From CAZMLC01 sp964567125 (GTDB lineage Bacteria; Verrucomicrobiota; Kiritimatiellia; RFP12; UBA1067): DNA of 64,000 nucleotides. The stretch spans positions 1 through 64,000 of the forward strand of contig CAZMLC010000001.1 in assembly GCA_964567125.1 (NCBI GenBank), in the 5' to 3' direction. Numbering within the stretch: position 1 is the stretch's first letter; every line of letters begins with the position of its first letter. The translations under genes were made by a program, and so were the position numbers. Below the pieces are notes generated by a model. The model searched no databases. It was not told the origin of the DNA and saw only the letters and a list, made by a program, of their open reading frames with translations. Below are positions 42,761 through 53,765 of this stretch, one piece after another.

Positions 42761-43723
42761 ATGAACATGAACAAACTGAACCGCCGAAATTTTTCCACTA
42801 CGCTTTTCGCTGGACTCTGCGCCAGCACATTGACACCGAAACTTAGCGCGCAGATACCGCCGGTTTCACGCGCAACGTCCACGCACAAAATCGCACTCAA
42901 CACCGGAACCATCCGCGGATATAAACTTCCGCTCGCCGAACAGATCAAGCAGATCGCGCGCGCTGGTTATACGGGCATCGAGCCCTGGTGCAGCGACATC
43001 GCCACGGCCACTAAACAGGATCCCGGCCTGCGCGCCCACGCCCAACAGCTTGCCGACAACGGCTTAACCGTGATCGGCGCCATCGGATTTGCGAAATGGG
43101 CCGTGAACGACGATGCTGTACGCCGCGACGGACTTGAGGAAATGACGCGCGACATGGAACGCGTTGCGCAGCTCGGCGGTCGCTTTATCGCGGCGTCACC
43201 GGCAGGTGTCAACGCCGCTGGATACGTCCTCGAACAAAATGCCGCTGCAGACCGTTACCATACGCTTCTCGAACTCGGCAAAACAATCGGCGTAACCCCT
43301 GTGCTGGAATTTTGGGGAGCCGCCAGCAACCTGAACACCCTTGAATGCAGTCTCCACGTTGCCGCTGCTGCACGCCACCCTGACGCCTGCATTCTCGCCG
43401 ATGCCTACCACCTTTACAAAGGGAACAGCGCGCTGGATGGTCTGCGGTTTCTTCCGCAGGCAAAACTACCTATCTTCCATATCAACGACTATCCTGCGGC
43501 GCCGCCGCGCGAAACCATCCGCGATGCGGATCGCATCTGGCCGGGCGATGGCATTGCACCCTTTGAACAGATTCTTTCGATTATCACGTCCACGGGTGCA
43601 AATCCCTGGTTTTCATTGGAACTTTTCAATACCAGCTACTGGGAAAAACCGGTTGCGGAGATGCTGAAAACCGGCTATGAAAAAACGCGTAGGTGCTTGA
43701 CAAGCCACACCGTGTCGCGCTGA
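42761..43723 (+). CDS. Exported sugar phosphate isomerase/epimerase-like TIM-barrel protein
   Basis: A 320-residue protein. The leader LNRRNFSTTLFAGLCAS has the twin Arg of Tat signals. The rest is an AP-endonuclease-2-type barrel: KQIARAGYTGIEPWC, GGRFIAASPAG, GVTPVLEFWG (Glu ligand), HPDACILADAYHLYKG (Asp and His ligands), IFHINDYPA and WFSLELFN (Glu ligand), consistent with a divalent-metal site. Relatives include hydroxypyruvate and xylose isomerase-like enzymes and partners in 3-keto-sugar metabolism. Substrate unknown. In-frame ATGs lie at 42761 and 42767; neither has a Shine-Dalgarno. Confidence 0.78.
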   Translation: MNMNKLNRRNFSTTLFAGLCASTLTPKLSAQIPPVSRATSTHKIALNTGTIRGYKLPLAEQIKQIARAGYTGIEPWCSDIATATKQDPGLRAHAQQLADNGLTVIGAIGFAKWAVNDDAVRRDGLEEMTRDMERVAQLGGRFIAASPAGVNAAGYVLEQNAAADRYHTLLELGKTIGVTPVLEFWGAASNLNTLECSLHVAAAARHPDACILADAYHLYKGNSALDGLRFLPQAKLPIFHINDYPAAPPRETIRDADRIWPGDGIAPFEQILSIITSTGANPWFSLELFNTSYWEKPVAEMLKTGYEKTRRCLTSHTVSR

Positions 43724-43739
43724 ACGCGTGCGCGTTTCA

Positions 43740-43780
43740 CGTCTGTCATGCGCGTTCCTTAACTGTGTGATTGACAGACG
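43740..43780. promoter_or_regulatory. Long-loop inverted repeat upstream of murA
   Basis: CGTCTGTCA (43740-43748) and TGACAGACG (43772-43780) are perfect 9-bp inverted copies 23 bases apart. The right arm begins inside a consensus TTGACA (43771-43776). No good -10 lies 17 bases downstream. It could be an operator over a murA promoter or a hairpin at the end of the isomerase transcript. Confidence 0.4.
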
Positions 43781-43891
43781 CCGTGCTATTTTGGAATGCT
43801 GATGGCGCGGAAGCAGCGTAGCGCAAAGGCGCCGCGTGTTTGTGTTTCCCGAGATCCGCACGCCTCATACCCCTTTAGAAAGAACCGATTC

Positions 43892-45184
43892 ATGGCAAAA
43901 TTTGTAATTAAAGGTGCACGTCCCATTGCGGGAACACATCGTGCGACCGGCAACAAGAACGCCGCACTCCCCATGCTTGCGGCAACGTTACTGACAGCCG
44001 AACCGGTGACGCTGACCAATCTGCCTCTGATCGCCGACGTGCTGACCATGATCGAAATCATTCATGAACTCGGCGCTGACGTCGCGTTGGATAACACCAA
44101 CCGCAGCGTAACCATCTGTGCAAAAAACATCCGCACCACGCACCTGAACCGAAAACTGTGCGGCAAAGTGCGCGGCTCGATTCTCTTTGCAGGTCCTCTC
44201 CTGGGTCGTTGTGGTAGCGTCAAACTCTATCCACCGGGCGGCGATGTGATTGGCCGCCGCCGCATCGACACTCATCTCTTTGGACTCAAAAAACTCGGGG
44301 CTTCCATTGCCACGCAGACATCCTACCGGTTCAAAGCACCAAAGGGTTTGACCGGCCAATACATGCTGCTCGACGAAGCCAGCGTGACCGCCACGGAAAA
44401 CATCATCATGGCCGCTGTTCTTGCCAAAGGGACAACGACCATCTACAACACGGCCTGCGAACCGCACGTGCAAGATCTTTGCCGCATGCTCACGGCCATG
44501 GGCAGCCAGATCAAAGGAATCGGGACAAATCTACTGACCATTGAGGGCGTCGAATCGCTCACTGGCACGACACAGCGCATCGGTTCGGATTACATCGACG
44601 CGGGCAGCTATCTGGCTGCAGCGCTGGTTACAGGCGGAGAGATGATCATCGACGATGTCGAGGCCTCGGATTTCGAAGTACTGACCAGTCCGTTCCGGCG
44701 TTTCGGAGTCAAGTGGAGCATCGATGCGAAAAACAAACGCCTCTTTGTCCCGGCAAATCAGAAGCTGAAAACAACGTACGATTTCGGCGATGCGATCCCG
44801 AAGATCGAAGATGGTCCCTGGCCTATGTTCCCCTCGGATCTGATGAGCATCCTCATCGTGCTGGCCACACAAACCCGCGGTACCGTGCTCTTCTTCGAAA
44901 AGATGTTTGAGAGCCGCATGTATTTCGTTGATCATCTGGTCGGCATGGGTGCACGCCTGGTGCAATGCGATCCGCATCGGCTTGTCGTTACCGGGCCGAC
45001 GACGCTGCACGGCACCTCGGTCTCCAGCCCCGATATTCGCGCCGGCATGGCGCTGCTCATTGCCGCACTCTGCGCCAAAGGCGAAACGCACATCCTCAAT
45101 GCCAACAGTATTGATCGCGGATACGAGAACGTGGAGAGCGAACTCTGTCGGTTAGGCGCCGACATCCAACGCGTCGCTGATTAA
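43892..45184 (+). CDS. murA: UDP-N-acetylglucosamine 1-carboxyvinyltransferase, Asp-type active site
   Basis: A 430-residue enzyme for the first committed step of peptidoglycan synthesis, adding enolpyruvate to UDP-GlcNAc. IAGTHRATGNKNAALPML, in part GNKNAALPML, is the N-terminal signature, and IEDGPWPMFPSDL and FESRMYFVDHL are conserved. In the active-site loop PPGGDVIGRRRIDTH, Asp118 (codon GAT at 44243) replaces the Cys that in E. coli (Cys115) is alkylated by fosfomycin. Asp here is known in chlamydiae and mycobacteria and predicts resistance. The start at 43892 gives the normal N terminus. EamA follows 4 bp later. Confidence 0.94.
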   Translation: MAKFVIKGARPIAGTHRATGNKNAALPMLAATLLTAEPVTLTNLPLIADVLTMIEIIHELGADVALDNTNRSVTICAKNIRTTHLNRKLCGKVRGSILFAGPLLGRCGSVKLYPPGGDVIGRRRIDTHLFGLKKLGASIATQTSYRFKAPKGLTGQYMLLDEASVTATENIIMAAVLAKGTTTIYNTACEPHVQDLCRMLTAMGSQIKGIGTNLLTIEGVESLTGTTQRIGSDYIDAGSYLAAALVTGGEMIIDDVEASDFEVLTSPFRRFGVKWSIDAKNKRLFVPANQKLKTTYDFGDAIPKIEDGPWPMFPSDLMSILIVLATQTRGTVLFFEKMFESRMYFVDHLVGMGARLVQCDPHRLVVTGPTTLHGTSVSSPDIRAGMALLIAALCAKGETHILNANSIDRGYENVESELCRLGADIQRVAD

Positions 45185-45188
45185 GCCC

Positions 45189-46061
45189 ATGTGGATTCCG
45201 TTCATCCTGATTTCGGCCTTCTTTCTCTCGCTCTACGATGTCAGCAAGAAAAAGAGTGTCCACGACAACGCCGTCATGCCGGTTCTTTTTCTGGCGACGG
45301 CATTTGGCGCAATCAGCTATGTCAGCCTGCTTCTTGTCCAAGGAGAGCTCCTGCGTTGCCTCGCCATTCCCGGCCTGGCCTTTACACGCGTCTTACTCAA
45401 ATCACTCCTCGTTGCATCGTCGTGGATCTTCGCCTATTACGCCATGCGAAGCTTACCCTTCTCCATTGTCTCGCCGATCCGCAGTTCTGCGCCGTTTTGG
45501 ACACTCATCGGCGCACTGGTGCTCTATCACGAAATCCCTTCGTTGCCACAGGCGTTGGGTATGGGGTGCGTCCTTGCGGGCTATTGGTATTTTTCCCGGA
45601 TCGGCCAGCGCGAGGGCATCCACTTTACGCGCAACCGCGGCATTACCTATGCGTTTGCAGGCACGTTACTCGGTGCATGCAGCGCACTTTACGACAAACA
45701 TCTTCTGCAGACCTGCGCCATGGATAAACAGATGATGCAGCTCTGGTTTGAGCTCGACCTCGTTATCCTGCTCGGCATCGGACTTCTTTGCCAACATGCT
45801 GCAGGCTGGCGGCGCACGCGGTTCCAGTGGCGCTGGAGCATTCCGCTGGTCGGCGTACTCCTTGTGGCCGCGGATGCGTTTTATTTTGCCGCGCTCAGCG
45901 AACACGGGGTTGCGATTTCCGTCTTATCGCTGGTCCGCCGCGCCAACGTCGCGTTTTCGTTTTTGCTGGGCGCCGCCTTATTCCGCGAGTCGCACCTCAA
46001 AAAGAAAGCACTTGCATTGGCCGGCATCCTGGCTGGTATCGCCCTGCTGCTTTGGCGGTAA
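45189..46061 (+). CDS. EamA-family (DMT) transporter
   Basis: A 290-residue membrane protein with about ten helices in two EamA halves. SIVSPIRSSAPFWTLIGALV with LYHEIP closes the first half, and SVLSLVRRANVAFSFLLGAALFRE, shown in part as SLVRRANVAFSFLL, closes the second. Both follow the family pattern of a conserved Glu after helix four or nine. Substrate cannot be predicted. The ATG is 4 bp after the murA stop, so the two are co-transcribed. The stop is 8 bp from the convergent thiS gene. Confidence 0.85.
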   Translation: MWIPFILISAFFLSLYDVSKKKSVHDNAVMPVLFLATAFGAISYVSLLLVQGELLRCLAIPGLAFTRVLLKSLLVASSWIFAYYAMRSLPFSIVSPIRSSAPFWTLIGALVLYHEIPSLPQALGMGCVLAGYWYFSRIGQREGIHFTRNRGITYAFAGTLLGACSALYDKHLLQTCAMDKQMMQLWFELDLVILLGIGLLCQHAAGWRRTRFQWRWSIPLVGVLLVAADAFYFAALSEHGVAISVLSLVRRANVAFSFLLGAALFRESHLKKKALALAGILAGIALLLWR

Positions 46062-46069
46062 GCGCGCGC

Positions 46070-46273
46070 TCAACCGCCTCCGACAAACTGGATGATCTCG
46101 ATCTGATCGTGCGCGTGAAGCGCCGTTGTCGCATATGCGGCAGGCTCCAGGATCACACCGTTCATCTCAACTGCTTTTCGGTTGAAATCAATCTTGAGCT
46201 CATCAAACAGCGCCAACACGGTCTCCGCCTGCACCGCATACTCACATCCATTCACACGAATGGTCTTGACCAT
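46070..46273 (-). CDS. thiS: ThiS-like sulfur carrier protein
   Basis: A 67-residue ubiquitin-fold protein. IRVNGCEYAV begins the fold; LKIDFNRKAVEMNGVIL and the C-terminal DQIEIIQFVGGG fit ThiS. The terminal Gly-Gly is adenylated and then thiocarboxylated to donate sulfur to the thiazole of thiamine. No thiF, thiG or thiH is nearby, so it is an isolated copy or serves another pathway (MoaD-like proteins share the fold). GGAG lies 8 bases before the ATG. A very GC-rich hairpin lies just upstream of that site. Confidence 0.82.
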   Translation of the reverse strand: MVKTIRVNGCEYAVQAETVLALFDELKIDFNRKAVEMNGVILEPAAYATTALHAHDQIEIIQFVGGG

Positions 46274-46289
46274 ATTTTAAACTCCATGT

Positions 46290-46315
46290 GCGCGCGCCCG
46301 CATCGTGGCGCGCGC
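46290..46315 (-). other. GC-rich hairpin before thiS
   Basis: GCGCGCGCC, loop of 8, GGCGCGCGC: a 9-bp all-GC stem between topA and thiS. Its end lies only four bases from the thiS Shine-Dalgarno (GGAG). No T-tract follows. It may stabilise the topA message end or limit access to the thiS ribosome site. Confidence 0.45.
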
Positions 46316-46332
46316 GCCAGAACAAGGTCCGC

Positions 46333-48855
<2,523 letters not shown>

Positions 48856-48881
48856 TTTTGATCCTTTCTTAAAGCGTTTTG

Positions 48882-50039
48882 TTAGAGACGTACAAGCATG
48901 CCGCCCGGCAGCATCTGTATCTGTTTCTTCAGTTGTAACCCGACTAAAATCGCATGGACCGCCCCCGGTGCGAGCGTCGTTGCACGAATTACGGCATCCA
49001 CATGCACACCGGCATGGTCAATCTGCTGCAGCACCGCGCGTTCGTCCGAGGAAAGTACGGCTGCCGGACGCGCAGGCTGAACAGCAGCGCGCGCGCTTGG
49101 CTCCGTCCCCGTTGCAGCCGTGCCGTGTTCACTCCGTTGCGGACCAGCTGCAAAAAGATCCTGCAACTCTTCGATCACATCGTCGACCTGCGCAACCAAC
49201 CGGGCACCTTCCTTGATCAACTGGTGCGAGCCCTGCGACGCCGGTGAATCAACCCGGCCCGGCACCACCATGACGCTCCGATTCTGCTCCGCAGCCTGTC
49301 CAGCGGTAATCAATGTCCCGCTTTTCAGCGGCGACTCCACAACCAGAACCCCTTTGCACAAACCACTTACAATCCGGTTGCGCATGGGGAACGTCTGCAC
49401 ATCCGGTTGCCGGCCAAAGGCGTATTCGCTGATCACCGCGCCGCCCCCTGCGACAATTTCACGCGCAAGCCCGGTATTGGACTTCGGATACAGGCAATCG
49501 AGCGCACCGCCCAGCACCGCAACTGTTTTGCCCTTGGCCTTTACCGCTCCGGTGTGCGCCTCCGTATCGATCCCCTCGGCTAAACCGCTAACAATGGTAT
49601 ACCCCGCATTCGCCAGCTGATAGGCAAACCGGCGCGCGGTCTCGCGTCCATATACAGTTGGATGGCGCGTGCCGACAATCGCCACCGCCGGAGTATCCAA
49701 TACCGCGACATCCCCCGCAACGTATAAAACAAAGGGCGGATCGGCAATCTGTTTGAGCAGCGCAGGATAGGCCGCGTCATTCCACGTCAGGATCGTTACA
49801 CCGCACGCGTCCGCCTTTTCCGTTTCCGCGCGGACATCAACGGCATGCACGGCTTCCAGCAGAAGCGCTGCACGTTCCGCGCCGACACCGGGAATGGCAC
49901 GGCACTGCGTTTCGGTTGTCCGAAACACAGCCGCGGCTGATCCAAGGGTATCAATGATCCGCTTGACCGTTATGGCGCCAATGCCTTGCACCCGATTCAG
50001 TGCAATGAGTGCGTCACGTTCTGTAGGTTGCTCGTTCAC
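48882..50039 (-). CDS. dprA: DNA processing protein DprA
   Basis: A 385-residue protein. An N-terminal helix-hairpin-helix region (VQGIGAITVKRII, IPGVGAERAALL) precedes the Rossmann-like core, with VAIVGTRHPTVYGRE, TIVSGLAEGIDTEAH, GGAVISEYAFG, FPMRNRIVSGLC and VVESPLKSGTLITAG. The C terminus (about 315-385) is a winged-helix DprA domain. DprA binds incoming single-stranded DNA and loads RecA in natural transformation. The start is GTG with only a weak purine run upstream. An inverted repeat lies 15 bases upstream of it. topA follows. Confidence 0.94.
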   Translation of the reverse strand: MNEQPTERDALIALNRVQGIGAITVKRIIDTLGSAAAVFRTTETQCRAIPGVGAERAALLLEAVHAVDVRAETEKADACGVTILTWNDAAYPALLKQIADPPFVLYVAGDVAVLDTPAVAIVGTRHPTVYGRETARRFAYQLANAGYTIVSGLAEGIDTEAHTGAVKAKGKTVAVLGGALDCLYPKSNTGLAREIVAGGGAVISEYAFGRQPDVQTFPMRNRIVSGLCKGVLVVESPLKSGTLITAGQAAEQNRSVMVVPGRVDSPASQGSHQLIKEGARLVAQVDDVIEELQDLFAAGPQRSEHGTAATGTEPSARAAVQPARPAAVLSSDERAVLQQIDHAGVHVDAVIRATTLAPGAVHAILVGLQLKKQIQMLPGGMLVRL

Positions 50040-50053
50040 TATTCTTCAAGCTT

Positions 50054-50075
50054 GCTATTTAATTAAGGAAATAGC
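50054..50075. promoter_or_regulatory. Inverted repeat in the dprA-pdxJ divergent region
   Basis: GCTATTT, 8 bases (AATTAAGG), AAATAGC: perfect 7-bp arms. On the minus strand it lies between weak promoter elements (TTGTCA, 17 bases, TATTTC) and the dprA GTG, so it overlaps the likely -10 and start of transcription. It may be an operator. Confidence 0.4.
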
Positions 50076-50194
50076 ATATTTTTTGCGTGCTGACAAGTGC
50101 AAGAACGGAAAAAAAAGAAAAACGACTTTAACGGACCATTTTACACTGTTGTCGCACGCGGAAATCGCTATACTAGCGAGAAGAGAGGTTTTTT

Positions 50195-50905
50195 ATGTTT
50201 CAGTTAGGCGTGAATATCGATCATGTCGCGACATTGCGACAAGCCCGCGGAACCACCTACCCGAGCCTGGTAACCGCTGCTGCGCTGTGTGAGAAGGCGG
50301 GTGCACACGGCATTACCATCCATTTGCGCGAGGATCGCCGGCATATTCAAGATGCGGATGTCTATGCGCTGCGCAAGACGCTCACCACCCGGATGAACCT
50401 GGAAATGGCGAACAACCCGGATGTTGTGGCGGTTGCGCTCGCGGTCAAACCCGATGAGATCTGCATGGTACCGGAGCGCAGAGAAGAGTTGACGACGGAG
50501 GGCGGACTCGACGTCTGTGCGCAGAAAACAAGCCTCGGGACAACTGTGGCAGCTCTGCGTGCAGCCTCAATTCACGTCAGCATGTTTATCGCACCTGACC
50601 TGGCGCAGGTTGAGGCATCCGCGGAAATTGGCGCACCGTGCATTGAACTCCACACTGGGGCGTATGCCGATTTGACGGGGCCACAGCGCGCAGAAGAGCT
50701 TCAACGCCTCATCGCCGCAGCCCGACGCGCACATGCGCTGGGGTTGCAGGTGAATGCAGGCCATGGACTGAGCATCGAGAATATCGACCCGATCTTGTCG
50801 ATTCCACACCTGCATACGCTCAATATCGGACACAGCATCATCTGCCAGGCCGTATTCGTTGGCATCGAACAGGCGGTCCGCGACATGCTCAAAAAAATAT
50901 CATAG
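50195..50905 (+). CDS. pdxJ: Pyridoxine 5'-phosphate synthase
   Basis: A 236-residue TIM-barrel enzyme condensing 3-amino-2-oxopropyl phosphate with deoxyxylulose 5-phosphate to form pyridoxine phosphate. LGVNIDHVATLRQARGT is the N-terminal signature; GITIHLREDRRHI, NLEMA, VPERREELTTEGGLDV, IELHTGAYAD, VNAGHGLS and NIGHSII follow in the usual order. Length is normal. GAGAGG precedes the ATG. TATACT at 50169-50174, inside CGCTA-TAC-TAGCG, is a plausible -10. The LysM gene follows after 22 bp. Confidence 0.95.
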   Translation: MFQLGVNIDHVATLRQARGTTYPSLVTAAALCEKAGAHGITIHLREDRRHIQDADVYALRKTLTTRMNLEMANNPDVVAVALAVKPDEICMVPERREELTTEGGLDVCAQKTSLGTTVAALRAASIHVSMFIAPDLAQVEASAEIGAPCIELHTGAYADLTGPQRAEELQRLIAAARRAHALGLQVNAGHGLSIENIDPILSIPHLHTLNIGHSIICQAVFVGIEQAVRDMLKKIS

Positions 50906-50927
50906 CCACACGCCTCACAGGACAACC

Positions 50928-51998
50928 ATGTTTATCCGCAGTTCCTACGGAGTTGAATTTGATAGTCAGCAGCGCACGCCCCAACACCACCTCTTGTGGG
51001 GATTTGTTATCGCGATTCCCCTCATTGCGCTGATTTTCCTCGGTATTCGAGGATGTGCGGGTCTCCAGAAGGCTCCGGTTGCGGGTGATGTTTTGCAGGC
51101 AGAGCGGTACGATGCGCACGAAGAGCCGTCAAAACGCGCGAAGCCTTCCTTTACTCAGCACCTGCTTTCGCATTGGCTGGGCAGCAAGCGAGGCAGCCCA
51201 GCCGCATCTGTAGCCGCGCCGCAAAAAGCAGAAAAACCTGCCGCCGCATCTAGCGCCCCTGACGCTGCGCTGCGAAAAATGCCGGCCACCGTGCAAAGCC
51301 TCGTGACGCAGGCGACAACGGCTGAAAACGCGCATGCGCTGATTGAAGCGCGCATGATTTACCATCACCTGCTGACGCGCGCCGATGTCGATGCGTTTAT
51401 GCCAAACTTCGAACGCAAGATCGCGGAAATCAACCTGAAGCTGCTGTTTTCAAAAGATCCGATGCCTGAAAAAATGAAATGGCGCATTGGTCCTGGAGAC
51501 TCCATCAGCAAAATCGCGCGCAAGACCGGCACGAATCCGGAGTATATCAGCATCGTCAATGGCATTGACAAACCAACCCAGCTGAAGCTGGATATGAACA
51601 TCTGGGTGATGAAGAACCCCAGATTCGCACTCTTTATCAACCGGAAGTCGGCATCCATGGTTGTGACCCTCAACGGGCGTTTTTTCAAACGCTACAGCCT
51701 CGATACCGCGGACATCGCCACACTCGCACCAGGCAACTACAAGGTGCGCTCACGCGGAAAGAAAGATCAGCCGGGGCAATCCCCGTCCGCACAACTCAAG
51801 CAACGCCTCGCCGCGACCTGCTGGATCATCACGGAGACGAACGATAACCAGCAAGAGACGGCATTCGGCCTCTTTTCCAAATTTTCGTGCACAACAGCCC
51901 AGCAACCTTCTCTGACGGGACTTTTCCTCCCCACGGAAGAAATCGAAGAACTCTATCTCTATTTACCGCTCAGCACACCGGTTATGGTGATTAATTGA
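50928..51998 (+). CDS. Membrane-anchored LysM protein with degenerate L,D-transpeptidase domain
   Basis: A 356-residue protein. One membrane helix (about 23-43) anchors it, followed by an Ala/Lys-rich linker. A LysM domain (KWRIGPGDSISKIARKTG, EYISIVNGI) at about 184-230 binds peptidoglycan. The rest has the YkuD layout: FALFINRKSASMVVTLNG, then GNYKVRSRGKKDQPG, ending PTEEIEELYLYLPLSTPVMV. At the place of the catalytic SHGC-x-R segment it reads SLTGLFL, and the conserved HG is also missing. I infer an inactive relative that may bind or regulate the wall. CAGGA precedes the ATG at 50928. Confidence 0.72.
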   Translation: MFIRSSYGVEFDSQQRTPQHHLLWGFVIAIPLIALIFLGIRGCAGLQKAPVAGDVLQAERYDAHEEPSKRAKPSFTQHLLSHWLGSKRGSPAASVAAPQKAEKPAAASSAPDAALRKMPATVQSLVTQATTAENAHALIEARMIYHHLLTRADVDAFMPNFERKIAEINLKLLFSKDPMPEKMKWRIGPGDSISKIARKTGTNPEYISIVNGIDKPTQLKLDMNIWVMKNPRFALFINRKSASMVVTLNGRFFKRYSLDTADIATLAPGNYKVRSRGKKDQPGQSPSAQLKQRLAATCWIITETNDNQQETAFGLFSKFSCTTAQQPSLTGLFLPTEEIEELYLYLPLSTPVMVIN

Positions 51999-52094
51999 TC
52001 GACCACACGACTGTTTTTGCTTGCCTATTTTGACAATTTTTCATATTTTGTCGAAAAGCAAATTGATACCAAGTAGTGTTGTTTTTGGAGTATT

Positions 52095-53765
52095 ATGACC
52101 ATACGATTTTTGTTGGAACGAGCTGTTGAAAAGTCACCGACACGCATTGCACTCAAATATCGGCGTGACACTCAATGGCAAACAAAAACTTATCAGGAAT
52201 TTGAGCTCGGTGTCCGTCAAATGTCCGAGGCGTTTCACAGCATCGGGATGCAGGCGAATCGCGGCTGTGCCGCCCTGATCATTGAAAACTCACCGGAATG
52301 GATGGAGTCTTACCTGGCATTGACCGGAGTGGGCATTACCGTGGTGCCGATTGATCCCAAGCTGCGCGCCGATGAAATCCGCTACATCTTGAACGATGCG
52401 GGCGTCTCGCTCGCCATTATCCAGAAGGAACACCGTGCGATCTTCGAAGCGGTCTGTGCCGATCTTCCGAATCTGCGAAATATCGTCGTTATCGATGCGC
52501 AGCTCCCCCTCGCGTTTGAAATCCCTTCGATAGCCTGCCATGACTATGACTCGCTCAAGGCCTCCGTCGCGGAAACCAAATTTGATTTTTATGCGCGCCA
52601 TCCCGTCAATCCGCAGGATGTGGCGTCGATTATCTACACCTCAGGAACCACCGGAAAACCGAAGGGCGCGATGTTAACCCACAATAACTTCTGTTCCGAT
52701 GCAGCAGGTTCGCTGGAGTGGATGAAAAATCTGGCCACGCCCAACGATGATTTCCTGATCGTCTTGCCGCTTTTCCATTCGTTTTCCTTCCTGACCAATT
52801 TTGTTCTGCCCATGTACTGCATGTCCGGCATGTTTTTTGTTGAGAGCTTGCGCACCGTCGCCGATGACATCAACGTATTGCGTCCCACCTTGATCATGGC
52901 CGTCCCTTTGCTCGTGGAAAAACTGCTCGCAAAAATTGAGGCGAAAATTGAAACAAGCCGCTTTGCCACATTTCTCTTGGAAATCGGGTTAGGAGCGATT
53001 GTGGGAAAAAAGGTCATGAAAAACCTCGGCGGACGTCTGCGCCTCTTTGTTGTCGGAGGGGCCCCCTGCCCGGTTCATGTGCTCAAGGGGTTCATGCGAT
53101 TGGGCGTGCCGGTTGTTGAAGGTTATGGTCTCACCGAGTGTTCACCGGTCGTTGCTGTCAATCCGTTGAAGAACCCGCGCGTCGGTTCCATCGGAAAACC
53201 GATCGCGAATATTACCGTTCGTATTGCCAACCCGAATGAAAACGGCGTAGGGGAACTGCAAGTCCGCGGTCCGATTGTTATGAAGGGCTATTACAACAAT
53301 CCGGAAGCGACGCGCGAAGCATTCGACGGCGATTGGCTGAGAACCGGCGATTTAGCCATCATGGGGAAAGACGGTTTTATCTCGATCTGCGGACGTAAAA
53401 AGGCCTTGATCGTCAATCGCGAAGGCAAAAATATTTACCCTGAAGAGGTCGAAACCATACTTGCTCGTCATCCTTTTATTAGCGATATTGTGGTGATCGG
53501 CTATACGGTCGGCGATGTCAAAGGCGAACGCGTCGGTGCCATCGTCACTCCCAATCTTGAAGCGATCACCGCGAGCCAGCAGGGTGTTGAACCGAGCTGG
53601 GCCGAAGTCGAAAAAATCATCAAAACGATTATTGCGGAACAAAGTAAAGCCCTTGCGGAATACAAGCATATCCGCAAACTGGTCATACACCGCGACCCCT
53701 TGGAGCGGACCTCGATCCAGAAGGTACGTCGCGTCGCCTATCAAGGCAAGCTGGACGAACCATGA
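52095..53765 (+). CDS. Long-chain-type acyl-CoA synthetase (AMP-forming)
   Basis: A 556-residue adenylate-forming enzyme. YTSGTTGKPKGAMLTH is the phosphate-binding A3 motif, VVEGYGLTECSPVV is A5, GDWLRTGDLA is A7 and GRKKALIVNREGKNIYPEE is the A8 hinge. The closing QKVRR holds the catalytic Lys region. It activates a carboxylate with ATP and joins it to CoA; similarity to FadD-type enzymes favours a fatty acid. No membrane segment is obvious. GGAG precedes the ATG. It leads a four-gene operon and overlaps xseA by 4 bp (ATGA). Confidence 0.88.
   Translation: MTIRFLLERAVEKSPTRIALKYRRDTQWQTKTYQEFELGVRQMSEAFHSIGMQANRGCAALIIENSPEWMESYLALTGVGITVVPIDPKLRADEIRYILNDAGVSLAIIQKEHRAIFEAVCADLPNLRNIVVIDAQLPLAFEIPSIACHDYDSLKASVAETKFDFYARHPVNPQDVASIIYTSGTTGKPKGAMLTHNNFCSDAAGSLEWMKNLATPNDDFLIVLPLFHSFSFLTNFVLPMYCMSGMFFVESLRTVADDINVLRPTLIMAVPLLVEKLLAKIEAKIETSRFATFLLEIGLGAIVGKKVMKNLGGRLRLFVVGGAPCPVHVLKGFMRLGVPVVEGYGLTECSPVVAVNPLKNPRVGSIGKPIANITVRIANPNENGVGELQVRGPIVMKGYYNNPEATREAFDGDWLRTGDLAIMGKDGFISICGRKKALIVNREGKNIYPEEVETILARHPFISDIVVIGYTVGDVKGERVGAIVTPNLEAITASQQGVEPSWAEVEKIIKTIIAEQSKALAEYKHIRKLVIHRDPLERTSIQKVRRVAYQGKLDEP

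Noticed and set aside
52027..52056. Terminator after the LysM protein
   Set aside because: GACAA and TTGTC can pair around an 11-base loop, but the stem is short and bulged and no T-tract follows.
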